A stretch of 11,213 bases of DNA, taken from a bacterium (GTDB taxonomy: Bacteria > JAHJDO01). Numbering within the stretch: position 1 is the first letter of the stretch; each line of letters starts with the position of its first letter. This document shows, in pieces, positions 1 through 6,309 of the stretch. The stretch covers positions 1 to 11,213 of the forward strand of contig JAGMBN010000034.1 of the NCBI GenBank assembly GCA_023129655.1, read 5' to 3'. Below the pieces are notes generated by a model. The model searched no databases. It was not told the origin of the DNA and was given only the letters and a program-made list of their open reading frames with translations. Made by a program: the position numbers and the translations under genes.

Positions 1-1032
1 ATGCAGGAATTTGTAAGTAAATTATTAGAGAATAAGACAGGGACAATAATTGTTATGAATCCTCAAAACGGAGATATACTCGCAATGGCAAGCAGTCCTT
101 CTTATGACCCGGAGATTTTCAATGCACCTGTTCTGCAAACAGATCTGGACGCTTTAGGGGAAAAGGAAGCTCCTTTACTTAACAGGGCTATTTCCGCTTT
201 ATACGCGCCTGGCTCAATATTTAAGATACTTATAGCTGCTGCAGGGTTGAAATATCATGTTGTAACTTGCGGTCAGGAGCTTGAGTGTAAAGGACACTTG
301 AAAGTTGGGAAAGGTATATTCTATTGCTGGAACAGAGCAGGGCATGGAGACATGAACATGCATAAGGCGCTAAGAGATTCATGCGATGTTTATTTTTATA
401 GACTAGGATTAAAACTTGGAGTTAATAGGATTGCAAATTTTGCAGACGAATGCGGATTTGGCAAACTTACAGGTATAAATCTCCCTGTAGAGAAGTCAGG
501 ACTCCTGCCGGATAAGAGCTGGAGAAAAAAAAGAGCTTGGTATTCCGGAGACACAGCGCTGTTGTCAATAGGCCAGTCCTATCTTTTGGTAACTCCGCTT
601 CAGCTGGTTAATTTAATCAGCGCGATAGCAAATGGAGGAACTATATACAAGCCCAGAATTATTCTGCAGACACAACCTGAGCAGATAGGCAGCCTGCCAT
701 GCAGCAAAGAGATAATAAGACAGATTAAAAAGGCTCTTTGCGAGGTTGTAAGTAACAAAGGGACCGGTAAATTTGCCCAGGTTAAGGGATTGAAGATTGC
801 AGGCAAAACAAGCACGGTTCAGGTGGTAAAAATGAAACATATCGCTAAATACAAAGAGATTCCATATAAATTCAGAGATCATGCTATGTTTGTTGCTTTT
901 GCTCCTGCAAAAAATCCGCAGATTGCTCTTGTAGTTGTTGTTGAACACGGTGGAGAAGGCGGAAGAGTAGCTGCGCCTATTGCAAAACAGATATTTAAAT
1001 GGTATATGAAAAACAGAAATGATAAATCATAA
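1..1032 (+). CDS. mrdA: Penicillin-binding protein 2-type transpeptidase, C-terminal part (5' truncated by window)
   Basis: This is the D,D-transpeptidase domain of a class B PBP, which cross-links peptidoglycan in the periplasm. Visible active-site motifs are SxxK as SIFK at residues 72-75 (catalytic Ser72), the SxN-type motif as SCD at 127-129, and the KTG-type motif as KTS at 269-271 within AGKTSTVQV. The opening stretch (GTIIVMNPQNGDILAMAS) and the late block RDHAMFVAFAPA with NPQIA and EHGG are characteristic of PBP2 rather than FtsI. PBP2 proteins are usually around 600 residues, so roughly 250 N-terminal residues (membrane anchor and dimerisation domain) lie left of the window, and the ATG at base 1 is probably an internal methionine. 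Serine in place of glycine at the third position of KTG is a mild oddity. The TAA stop is 11 bases before purC, whose ribosome binding site overlaps this stop, so the two are probably cotranscribed. The family call is confident; PBP2 over another class B PBP is fairly so. Confidence 0.9.
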   Translation: MQEFVSKLLENKTGTIIVMNPQNGDILAMASSPSYDPEIFNAPVLQTDLDALGEKEAPLLNRAISALYAPGSIFKILIAAAGLKYHVVTCGQELECKGHLKVGKGIFYCWNRAGHGDMNMHKALRDSCDVYFYRLGLKLGVNRIANFADECGFGKLTGINLPVEKSGLLPDKSWRKKRAWYSGDTALLSIGQSYLLVTPLQLVNLISAIANGGTIYKPRIILQTQPEQIGSLPCSKEIIRQIKKALCEVVSNKGTGKFAQVKGLKIAGKTSTVQVVKMKHIAKYKEIPYKFRDHAMFVAFAPAKNPQIALVVVVEHGGEGGRVAAPIAKQIFKWYMKNRNDKS

Positions 1033-1043
1033 GGAGAAAGGTT

Positions 1044-1838
1044 ATGTCAATTGATTTTAAAGCTATGGACAAAATAGCGGAAGGGAAGACAAAGATAATT
1101 TATAGAAATCCTGAAAATGAGAAAACAGTTTATATGGTCTTCAAGGACGATATAACAGCAGGTGATGGGGTAAAACACGATGTAATTCCGGGCAAGGCTC
1201 TGATTGACTGGAAAACTAATAGAGATACATTTGAACTTCTTAATAGAAAAGGAGTTAGAACTCATTATATCTCAAGCCCTGAAGAAAAAGTAGCTCTTGT
1301 AAGAAAACTTGACAGAAAAATCAATCTTGAAGTTGTATCAAGAAGAGTTGCTGCAGGCTCTATTCTGAAATGGAGTAATACTGTTGAGGGACAGAGATAC
1401 GATCCTGTGATCACCCAATTTCACTATAAGGACGATCCGTTACATGATCCGATGCTGGATGACACTTATATTGACTATATCATAAAGGCAAAGAGCGCTT
1501 CTGAATATGCTGTGATGAAAAGAATTAATGAACAGGCTTTCGGATATCTTGAGGTAGCTTTTGCAAATTTTGATATTCAGCTAATAGATATTAAGCTGGA
1601 ATACGGTATTATTGATGGAGAAGTGTATCTTATAGATGAGATTTCAGGAGGTTCATTTCGGCTGTGGCCCTACGCACACAAAAACCCCAATCTTAATCAA
1701 GACAATGTATTGGGAGAACTTAATCCAGAAGCCAGGCTTGACAAGGATACCTACAGAATGGGTCAAAGCACAGACATGGTTAAAAACAAATTTGCAGAAA
1801 TAGCCAATATAACCGCAGGTTTTAAGGATATAGATTAA
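1044..1838 (+). CDS. purC: SAICAR synthetase (phosphoribosylaminoimidazole-succinocarboxamide synthase)
   Basis: It catalyses the ATP-dependent joining of aspartate to CAIR in de novo purine synthesis, in the cytoplasm. Diagnostic motifs are EGKTKIIY at residues 13-20, EVVSRRVAAGSILK at 96-109 (the family signature, usually EVVVRN.AAGS), FHYKDDPLHDP at 126-136, LIDIKLEYG at 180-188, DEIS at 198-201, RLW at 206-208 and LDKDTYR at 232-238. At 264 residues it is longer than the approximately 237-residue enterobacterial enzyme. The extra length is largely a loop of about 16 residues between RLW and LDKD. The usual DE(I/F)SPD..RLWD appears as DEISGGSFRLWP, so the Pro-Asp and the Asp after RLW are missing. 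The start is supported by AAGGAG at 1031-1036, seven bases before the ATG. It follows the PBP2 gene closely. The convergent sigma-like gene ends 7 bases beyond its stop and no clear hairpin terminator separates them. Confidence 0.95.
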   Translation: MSIDFKAMDKIAEGKTKIIYRNPENEKTVYMVFKDDITAGDGVKHDVIPGKALIDWKTNRDTFELLNRKGVRTHYISSPEEKVALVRKLDRKINLEVVSRRVAAGSILKWSNTVEGQRYDPVITQFHYKDDPLHDPMLDDTYIDYIIKAKSASEYAVMKRINEQAFGYLEVAFANFDIQLIDIKLEYGIIDGEVYLIDEISGGSFRLWPYAHKNPNLNQDNVLGELNPEARLDKDTYRMGQSTDMVKNKFAEIANITAGFKDID

Positions 1839-1845
1839 AAAACTT

Positions 1846-2874
1846 CTAAATAGATTGATCAGGAATCACATCATAATAAAGATAGAACTTTACATTATTG
1901 TATTCCAGAAAAGGGCAGTCTTTTCTTTTTAAACTATCAATGTTGCTTCCTTGATGTTTCCAGCCTGGACCATTATATCTTCTTCCCAAAATCGTTCTTC
2001 CTGAAATATCCAAGAAAGTTTCATAAAGAATACGATTTTCAGGCCAGAACATCTGAAAGACACGAATGCATTTAAAATCTTTCTTTCCTAATTCTAGTTT
2101 CCATAAACCAGCTGTTTCAATTCCAATAGGCGCTGTAGGGCCTGAATATTTATTATTTTCTAACCACTTAATTTTTCCAGATGATTTAATTTTTACAGGA
2201 AATTTTATATCACGAGGTTCATCCCATTCCTTATCCTTTGATGTAATGATCTTGCCTTTCTCTCCTCTTTGGTGAAAATTCTTGGCAATGTAAGAAAAAT
2301 AATCCTCTTTTTGATTATAATACCACTCTGAATCGTAGCAAGATTTATTACTCTCATCCTTAAAAACATCTTCCACTTCCCAACACTCTACTTTCCAGTA
2401 ATTTTCACCATTAATTTTTTCCTTCCCTGCTAACTTTTGATAAGCAAAGTTAGTTATTGTTTTCTCCGGCCAATCGTAGAAAGCAACGTAGGTCTCTTTA
2501 GGAATGGTATAAAGAGTGAGAAGCCCAGGAGAAGTCTTCTTAAAATCCAAAGTAATATCCTCTTCTTTAAGTGAAGACATTTTTATCTTTTTATGTAAGA
2601 GCCCCCTTTTCTTGAACCAATTTTTGCCCAAATTCAATGCGATTGTATAAATCCAACTTCTAAATTTAGTTTTATCCTTAAGACGCGGTAAATTTTTATA
2701 GCTATTAAAGAAGACTTCCTGAGTAAGATCCTGCGCATCATGTAAATTCCCGAGGAGTTTGTAGCCCAATCCCTGAATTAGATTTTCATATCTGCTTAAT
2801 AAAAGAGCAAAAGCTGATTGATCTCCATTTAATGTCTTTTCTATAAGTTCTTTATCTGGCATTTTGTTATCCAT
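1846..2874 (-). CDS. ECF-like sigma-70 region 2 protein with an unrecognised C-terminal domain and no region 4
   Basis: Residues about 7-90 form a sigma-70 region 2. A helix covers GDQSAFALLLSRYENLI, the core-binding block is GNLHDAQDLTQEVFFNSYKN (43-62), and the -10-recognition block is FRSWIYTIALNLGKNWFKKR (71-90). An ECF sigma factor would normally continue with a linker and a region 4 helix-turn-helix and end near residue 180. Here no region 4 is visible. After a basic linker (GLLHKKIKM) come about 240 residues, rich in Trp, Tyr and Lys, that I do not recognise, with motifs such as IGIETAGLWKLELGKK (250-265), ILYETFLDISGRTILGRRY (282-300) and the tail FYLYYDVIPD. The composition suggests a beta-rich soluble domain, and no membrane segment or signal peptide is seen. 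The start ATG has no good Shine-Dalgarno sequence. The gene is very AT-rich and lies divergent from brnTA. It may be a sigma factor carrying a sensor domain, a decoy, or the product of a deletion joining two genes. Region 2 is certain; the function is open. Confidence 0.8.
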   Translation of the reverse strand: MDNKMPDKELIEKTLNGDQSAFALLLSRYENLIQGLGYKLLGNLHDAQDLTQEVFFNSYKNLPRLKDKTKFRSWIYTIALNLGKNWFKKRGLLHKKIKMSSLKEEDITLDFKKTSPGLLTLYTIPKETYVAFYDWPEKTITNFAYQKLAGKEKINGENYWKVECWEVEDVFKDESNKSCYDSEWYYNQKEDYFSYIAKNFHQRGEKGKIITSKDKEWDEPRDIKFPVKIKSSGKIKWLENNKYSGPTAPIGIETAGLWKLELGKKDFKCIRVFQMFWPENRILYETFLDISGRTILGRRYNGPGWKHQGSNIDSLKRKDCPFLEYNNVKFYLYYDVIPDQSI

Positions 2875-2954
2875 TTTATTATCTGTTTTGTTTTCTTTCT
2901 ATAATAATAGACAAATAAAAATATTAAAAGGTTCGATTTTTTTGGTATAATCAT

Positions 2955-2967
2955 TATGTATTACATA
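2955..2967. promoter_or_regulatory. Short perfect palindrome beside a TATAAT box in the sigma-like/brnT divergent region
   Basis: TATGTA and TACATA form six-base arms around a single T. A TATAAT box on the plus strand lies just upstream at 2946-2951, but it has no convincing -35 element at 16-18 bases. The palindrome could be an operator for the divergent sigma-like gene or for brnT. It could also be chance in AT-rich DNA. The rest of 2875-3087 shows no gene or RNA that I can support. Confidence 0.25.
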
Positions 2968-3087
2968 CATTTAGATTAAAATATAATGGGGTTGTGGAAA
3001 ATTCATTACTTGAAATGGCACTGTTATCTTAAAAATAGCAACACTTTTTAACCTTTATGCCCGCAATGACAAAAAATGAAAAATACC

Positions 3088-3116
3088 TTGCAATATAATT
3101 ATAGTGTAGTTATAGT
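3088..3116 (+). promoter_or_regulatory. Probable brnTA promoter with 11-bp-spaced operator-like direct repeats
   Basis: TTGCAA (3088-3093) and TATAGT (3111-3116) are separated by 17 bases, a good sigma-70-type promoter. Transcription would start near 3122-3124, at or beside the brnT ATG codons at 3120 and 3123, so the transcript would be leaderless or nearly so. This fits the lack of any Shine-Dalgarno sequence in front of brnT. The heptamer TTATAGT occurs twice, at 3099-3105 and 3110-3116, 11 bases apart, with the second copy over the -10 box. Such one-helical-turn repeats are what a ribbon-helix-helix antitoxin such as BrnA would be expected to bind for autorepression. The operator role is inferred. 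Confidence 0.5.
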
Positions 3117-3119
3117 ATA

Positions 3120-3416
3120 ATGATGGATAAAATAGCTTTTTCTTGGGATGAGCGAAAAAACAAACTAAATGAAAAAAAGCATGGTGTATCTTTTGAAGAA
3201 GCACAGACAATTTTCTTTGATGAAAATGCTATTGAGTTTTCTGATTTTGAGCATTCACAATCAGAAGATAGATTTCTTATGCTTGGATTGAGCGGTCGGT
3301 TAAGGATGTTGCTTGTTTGTTATTGTCTTCGGGAAGAGAATAATGTAATTCGAATTATTTCAGCTCGTAAAGCAACAAAAAGAGAACAAAAAAATTATAT
3401 TGGAGGAAGAAGATGA
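3120..3416 (+). CDS. brnT: BrnT family type II toxin
   Basis: BrnT proteins are small RelE-fold ribonuclease toxins that inhibit translation and are neutralised by BrnA. The 98-residue product has the family layout: FSWDERKNKLNEKKHGVSFE at residues 7-26 (the F.WD..K...N..KHGV.FEEA signature), a D..H...E.R segment at 42-51 (FEHSQSEDR), a central LMLGLSGRLRMLLVCYCLRE strand pair at 53-72, and IRIISARKATKREQKNY at 77-93 (the family's closing IRIISAR.A...E...Y). All conserved regions are present, so the toxin looks intact. The start could be ATG 3120 or the adjacent ATG 3123. Neither has a Shine-Dalgarno sequence, and the promoter position favours a leaderless start at about 3123. The TGA stop overlaps the ATG of the antitoxin gene. 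The toxin-first order is the usual one for brnTA. Confidence 0.9.
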   Translation: MMDKIAFSWDERKNKLNEKKHGVSFEEAQTIFFDENAIEFSDFEHSQSEDRFLMLGLSGRLRMLLVCYCLREENNVIRIISARKATKREQKNYIGGRR

Positions 3417-3622
3417 AAAAAGAATATGCTCTATCAAAGATGAAAAGCAGGAAGAATCCCTATGCTAAAATGCTAAAGAAACAAATTACTATCCGTATGG
3501 GGGTAGATATTATTGAATATTTTCAAAAGCAGGCTGGAGAAACGGGAATCTCGTATCAAAATCTTATTAATTTGTATTTGAGGGATTGTGTGCAGTCTCA
3601 TCGTAAGTTTGCGGTTAGATAA
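3413..3622 (+). CDS. brnA: BrnA family antitoxin (ribbon-helix-helix)
   Basis: This is the antitoxin partner of BrnT, expected to bind the toxin and repress the operon. The 69-residue protein has a basic N-terminal stretch (about 1-23) and then a ribbon-helix-helix core: strand KQITIRM at 23-29, helix VDIIEYFQKQAGETG at 31-45, and SYQNLINLYLRDCV at 47-60. The last matches the family pattern of a tyrosine-containing turn followed by an LIN..LRD helix. Its length is at the short end for BrnA. Its ATG overlaps the brnT stop (ATGA at 3413-3416), and a strong GGAGG lies at 3402-3406, six bases upstream. The antitoxin therefore has a much better initiation site than the toxin, consistent with antitoxin excess. 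Confidence 0.85.
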   Translation: MKKEYALSKMKSRKNPYAKMLKKQITIRMGVDIIEYFQKQAGETGISYQNLINLYLRDCVQSHRKFAVR

Positions 3623-3784
3623 GAGATGGGGATGGGGTAAAAAAGGCAAATATTCAGTTTATCATTTCGCTGAAGAATTGAGGAAAGATATAGAAGAATG
3701 ATTAAGGATATTAATTACAGATGGATATTCGGAGATATATTGCATTTTGGCTAATAACAAAAAAAGAAAAATAAAGGATAAAAA
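3623..3784. other. Intergenic stretch between brnA and the DUF4432 gene
   Basis: These 162 AT-rich bases contain no clear terminator or strong promoter. In one plus-strand frame (about 3633-3701) they read as a short hydrophilic peptide tail, WGKKGKYSVYHFAEELRKD, ending in TGA at 3699-3701 with no start codon or ribosome binding site. It could be the decayed end of a former gene, but it is too short to assign. AAAGGA just before 3785 is the likely ribosome binding site of the next gene. Confidence 0.4.
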
Positions 3785-4861
3785 ATGGCTGTCTTATACG
3801 GCAAAAAAGTAGATAGGAAGACGTTACTAAAAAAAGTTGGAAGTATTTCGCAGGTTGCAGGCATAAAAAGATATGCGCTTTTAGAAGGAAGAGGAAAGGG
3901 TGTTGAAGCTGCTGATGTTAGAACAGGTTCGGGTTTTTCTTTTACAGTTCTTCCATCCAGGGGTATGGATATCTCTTTTGCCCAGTATAACGGGAAGCCA
4001 TTGTGCTGGAGATCGCAGACGGGCGATGTAGCGCCAACCTATTATGAGCCGGAAGAGTTTGAATGGTTAAGAAGCTTTTATGGAGGATTGCTCCTCACAT
4101 GCGGACTGACTCAGGCAGGTATGCCATGTATAGACAATGGGGAAAAACTGGGACTGCATGGAAGGATATCAAACATACCTGCTACTGATATTTCAACTCA
4201 ATGCGAATGGGAAGAAGATGATTATATTATGAAGATAAAAGGGAAAGTCACGCAGGCTAAGGTTTTTGGGGAAAATGTCTGTTTAACAAGAGAAATTACA
4301 GCAAGATTGGGCGAAAGCAGGCTGTTTGTTCACGATGTGGTAGAGAATTTAGGATTTGAAGATGTTCCTCATATGATACTGTATCACATTAACGGAGGCT
4401 ACCCGGCAGTTGATAAAGGTTCAAGATTGATCGCTCAAGTAAATAACGTCTCTCCAAGAGATGATGAAGCAAAGATAGAGCAGGAAAAATACGATCAGTT
4501 CAGCGAACCGATACACGCATTCAAGGAACGGGTATATTATCTTGATATGATTGAGGATAGGGATGGATTTGTAACAGCGGCTCTTGTAAATAAAACATGT
4601 AATAATGGCGAAGGATTTGGTTTCTATATTAGATATCTCAAGAGAGAGCTTCCGCGATTTGTTGAGTGGAAAATGAATGGGGAAGGAACATACGTGGTAG
4701 GCATAGAGCCTGCAAATTGCATGGTAAGAGGCAGGGCAAAAGAGAGAGAAGCTAACACACTCCAGTTTATGAAGCCAGGGGAGAAAAGAGAATATCATTT
4801 GGAAATAGGTGTTCTCTCAGGTAAAGAAAGCATAGAGAAATATGAAGAACAAATGCGCTGA
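3785..4861 (+). CDS. DUF4432 family aldose-1-epimerase-like protein
   Basis: It is a member of the galactose mutarotase-like superfamily (DUF4432), which binds and probably interconverts or recognises sugars; the substrate is unknown. Visible landmarks are PSRGMDI at residues 57-63, KPLCWRS at 71-77, the long GGLLLTCGL at 100-108, LGLHGRISNIPA at 122-133, the mutarotase-style YHINGGYP at 200-207, and FVEWKMNGEGTYVVGIEPAN at 292-311, followed by a PGE turn at 331-333. His125 and His201 sit where mutarotases place sugar-ring-binding histidines. The Glu308 region resembles the catalytic glutamate segment, but that assignment is inference. The length (358) is typical, with no signal peptide, so it is cytoplasmic. 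The start is supported by AAAGGA about seven bases upstream. It overlaps the following PHP gene by 20 bases and so is probably translationally coupled to it. Confidence 0.85.
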   Translation: MAVLYGKKVDRKTLLKKVGSISQVAGIKRYALLEGRGKGVEAADVRTGSGFSFTVLPSRGMDISFAQYNGKPLCWRSQTGDVAPTYYEPEEFEWLRSFYGGLLLTCGLTQAGMPCIDNGEKLGLHGRISNIPATDISTQCEWEEDDYIMKIKGKVTQAKVFGENVCLTREITARLGESRLFVHDVVENLGFEDVPHMILYHINGGYPAVDKGSRLIAQVNNVSPRDDEAKIEQEKYDQFSEPIHAFKERVYYLDMIEDRDGFVTAALVNKTCNNGEGFGFYIRYLKRELPRFVEWKMNGEGTYVVGIEPANCMVRGRAKEREANTLQFMKPGEKREYHLEIGVLSGKESIEKYEEQMR

Positions 4862-5690
4862 TCTGCATATTCACACCATTGCTTCAGACGGAACTTTTTC
4901 TCCGAGAAGGGTGGTACAGGAAGCAGCCAAAAAAGGCATACACGCAATAGCAATAACAGATCATGATACTGTTCAAGGCATTCCTGAAGCGATCAAGGCT
5001 GGCAGGGATATGAATATTGAAGTTATTCCCGGGGTAGAATTAGCTGCGGATGAAAGAGGCAGCGAAGCGCACATTCTGGGATTATTTATAGATTGGGAAA
5101 ATAAAACTCTGCAAGACGCGCTCAAAAACTTGTCTGTACAAAGAGTCAGCCGAATGAAGAAAATGATATTCAAATTAGCTCAATTTGGAATGAACATAAA
5201 ATTTGAAGAGGTTTTGGAACTCGCAAAAGGAGAGGTAATAGGAAGACTTCATCTTGCGCAGGTTATGAAAAAGAAGGGATACGTAGAGTATATTGCAGAA
5301 GCCTTTAACAAGTATATAGGAGATAGAAAAGCATGTTATGTTTCAAGGTATAAACTGAGTTCAGAAGAAACTATCTCATTGATACATCGTGCCGGTGGTG
5401 TCTCTATAATTGCGCATCCAATGCTGCTACATAATGACGATATTATAATAGACCTAATAAAAAAAGGATTATGCGGTATAGAGGCGTTTTATAATCATCA
5501 GCCTAAGAAAATTACTGAGCATTATGAAAAGCTGGCAAAAGACTATGGGCTTTTGGTTACAGGAGGCTCTGATTGTCATGGAGAAGGAAAAGATCGGATT
5601 CTAATTGGGAGCGTTAAGATACCTTACGAATATGTTGAAAGGCTGAAAAAATACAGGGAGTCAGTGAGTGGGAAAAATATTCATTGTTAG
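4842..5690 (+). CDS. PHP-domain metal-dependent phosphoesterase (YciV/TrpH-like)
   Basis: This is a polymerase-and-histidinol-phosphatase domain enzyme of the group that includes 3',5'-nucleoside bisphosphate phosphatase and the E. coli 5'-3' exoribonuclease RNase AM (YciV). The trinuclear metal-site motifs are all present: DLHIHT at residues 7-12 (His9, His11), SDG at 15-17, ITDHDT at 38-43, PGVE at 63-66 (Glu66), EAHILG with His77, IAHP at 190-193 (His192) and GSDCH at 242-246 (Asp244, His246). Residues about 95-170 form the inserted helical subdomain typical of this group, with the conserved GR.HLA at 134-139. At 282 residues it matches the family, is soluble and looks complete. Its ATG lies within the end of the DUF4432 gene, and its own end overlaps the phosphatase gene by 23 bases. 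The exact substrate (pAp-type nucleotide or short RNA) cannot be read from sequence. Confidence 0.9.
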   Translation: MKNKCADLHIHTIASDGTFSPRRVVQEAAKKGIHAIAITDHDTVQGIPEAIKAGRDMNIEVIPGVELAADERGSEAHILGLFIDWENKTLQDALKNLSVQRVSRMKKMIFKLAQFGMNIKFEEVLELAKGEVIGRLHLAQVMKKKGYVEYIAEAFNKYIGDRKACYVSRYKLSSEETISLIHRAGGVSIIAHPMLLHNDDIIIDLIKKGLCGIEAFYNHQPKKITEHYEKLAKDYGLLVTGGSDCHGEGKDRILIGSVKIPYEYVERLKKYRESVSGKNIHC

Positions 5691-6309
5691 ACATGGCCAG
5701 ACATCCGGAAACAGAGCGCTAAAGTATTTTGGTATTACCGATATAGAGTTAAACGAAGAGGGTGTAATTCAGGCTGGTCTAGTAAGTAAAAGATTAGAAA
5801 AAGAAAGAATTTCCAGAATTTACAGCAGCAGTTTAAAAAGGGCAATTAAAACTGCGGAAATAATAGCGAAACCTCACAGAATAAGTGTTGAATTAAAGGA
5901 AGACCTAAGAGAAATTAATTTTGGAGATTGGGAAGGACTGAGTTTTCAAGAAATTCAGAAGAGTTATCCGCACAAATTTTCTAAGTGGCAAAATAATATA
6001 ATGAGTTTCACAATGCCTCAAGGAGAATCAATATCGAAACTAAAAGAAAGAGTTGAGACATGCTTTAGCGAAATACTAAACAGCGCAAGAGAGAATAATG
6101 TTGTTATTGTAACTCACGGAGGTCCCATAAAGATAATATTGAGTAAAATACTTTCTCCAAACGCGCTGAAGACTGTGTTCTGGAAAATAAAGCAGGATAA
6201 AGCCGCATTAAATATTATTGAGAATACAGACAACACACAAATAATATCATTAATTAATGATACATCTCACCTTTCCCCTCTCTGTCAAGAGAGGGTCAGG
6301 GTGAGTTAG
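5668..6309 (+). CDS. Histidine phosphatase family protein (CobC/phosphoglycerate-mutase-like)
   Basis: It belongs to the branch-1 histidine phosphatase superfamily, which includes alpha-ribazole phosphatase, PhoE and related enzymes that use a phosphohistidine intermediate. The key residues are RHG at 8-10 (His9 nucleophile), YSSSLKRAIKTAEII at 52-66 with Arg58, the acidic E82 in LREINFGDWEG, and VTHGG at 148-152 (His150). The start is a GTG at 5668, supported by AGGGAG at 5655-5660 seven bases upstream; the gene begins inside the PHP gene. Many relatives end at or near a NDTSHL sequence, which occurs here at residues 197-202. The final 11 residues (SPLCQERVRVS) are encoded by the palindrome at 6266-6305 and look like a tail gained when that element arrived. 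The last 14 bases overlap the convergent scaffold gene. There are no cobalamin genes nearby, so CobC function is not supported, and the substrate is unknown. Confidence 0.88.
   Translation: MGKIFIVRHGQTSGNRALKYFGITDIELNEEGVIQAGLVSKRLEKERISRIYSSSLKRAIKTAEIIAKPHRISVELKEDLREINFGDWEGLSFQEIQKSYPHKFSKWQNNIMSFTMPQGESISKLKERVETCFSEILNSARENNVVIVTHGGPIKIILSKILSPNALKTVFWKIKQDKAALNIIENTDNTQIISLINDTSHLSPLCQERVRVS
6266..6305. repeat. 40-bp imperfect palindrome of the CCCTCTC/GAGAGGG kind at convergent gene ends
   Basis: Outer arms are CTCACC (6266-6271) and GGTGAG (6300-6305). Inner perfect 8-base arms are CCCTCTCT (6276-6283) and AGAGAGGG (6288-6295). The inner arms enclose a GTCA loop, and 4-by-4 unpaired bases (TTTC/TCAG) separate the two stems. 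The pattern resembles the dispersed CTCACCCT..CCCTCTC..GAGAGGG..AGGGTGAG palindromes that recur between genes in many environmental bacterial genomes; that resemblance is from memory. Here it lies inside the coding ends of both convergent genes. It gives the phosphatase its last dozen residues and holds the scaffold gene's TGA stop (6296-6298). As RNA it could fold from either strand and act as a two-way terminator or 3'-end stabiliser, although no T-run follows. Confidence 0.75.

Noticed and set aside
613..948. Minus-strand open frames opposite the PBP2 transpeptidase gene
   Set aside because: They are antisense to strongly conserved coding sequence with catalytic motifs, and their products show no family features.
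1839..1860. Possible terminator between purC and the sigma-like gene
   Set aside because: Only 7 bases separate the stops, and no stable GC-rich stem is visible.
3060..3072. CCCGCAATGACA, resembling the edge of dispersed GTCATTGCGGG-type repeats
   Set aside because: Only about a dozen bases match and there is no opposite arm, so a repeat cannot be claimed.
3057..3098. Thirteen-codon ATG reading frame just before brnT (MPAMTKNEKYLAI)
   Set aside because: It has no ribosome binding site, overlaps the promoter region and lacks any attenuator-like hairpin, so it is likely chance.
3633..3701. Peptide-like frame ending in YSVYHFAEELRKD between brnA and the DUF4432 gene
   Set aside because: There is no start codon or ribosome binding site, and it is too short to match to a family. 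It is mentioned as a possible remnant only.
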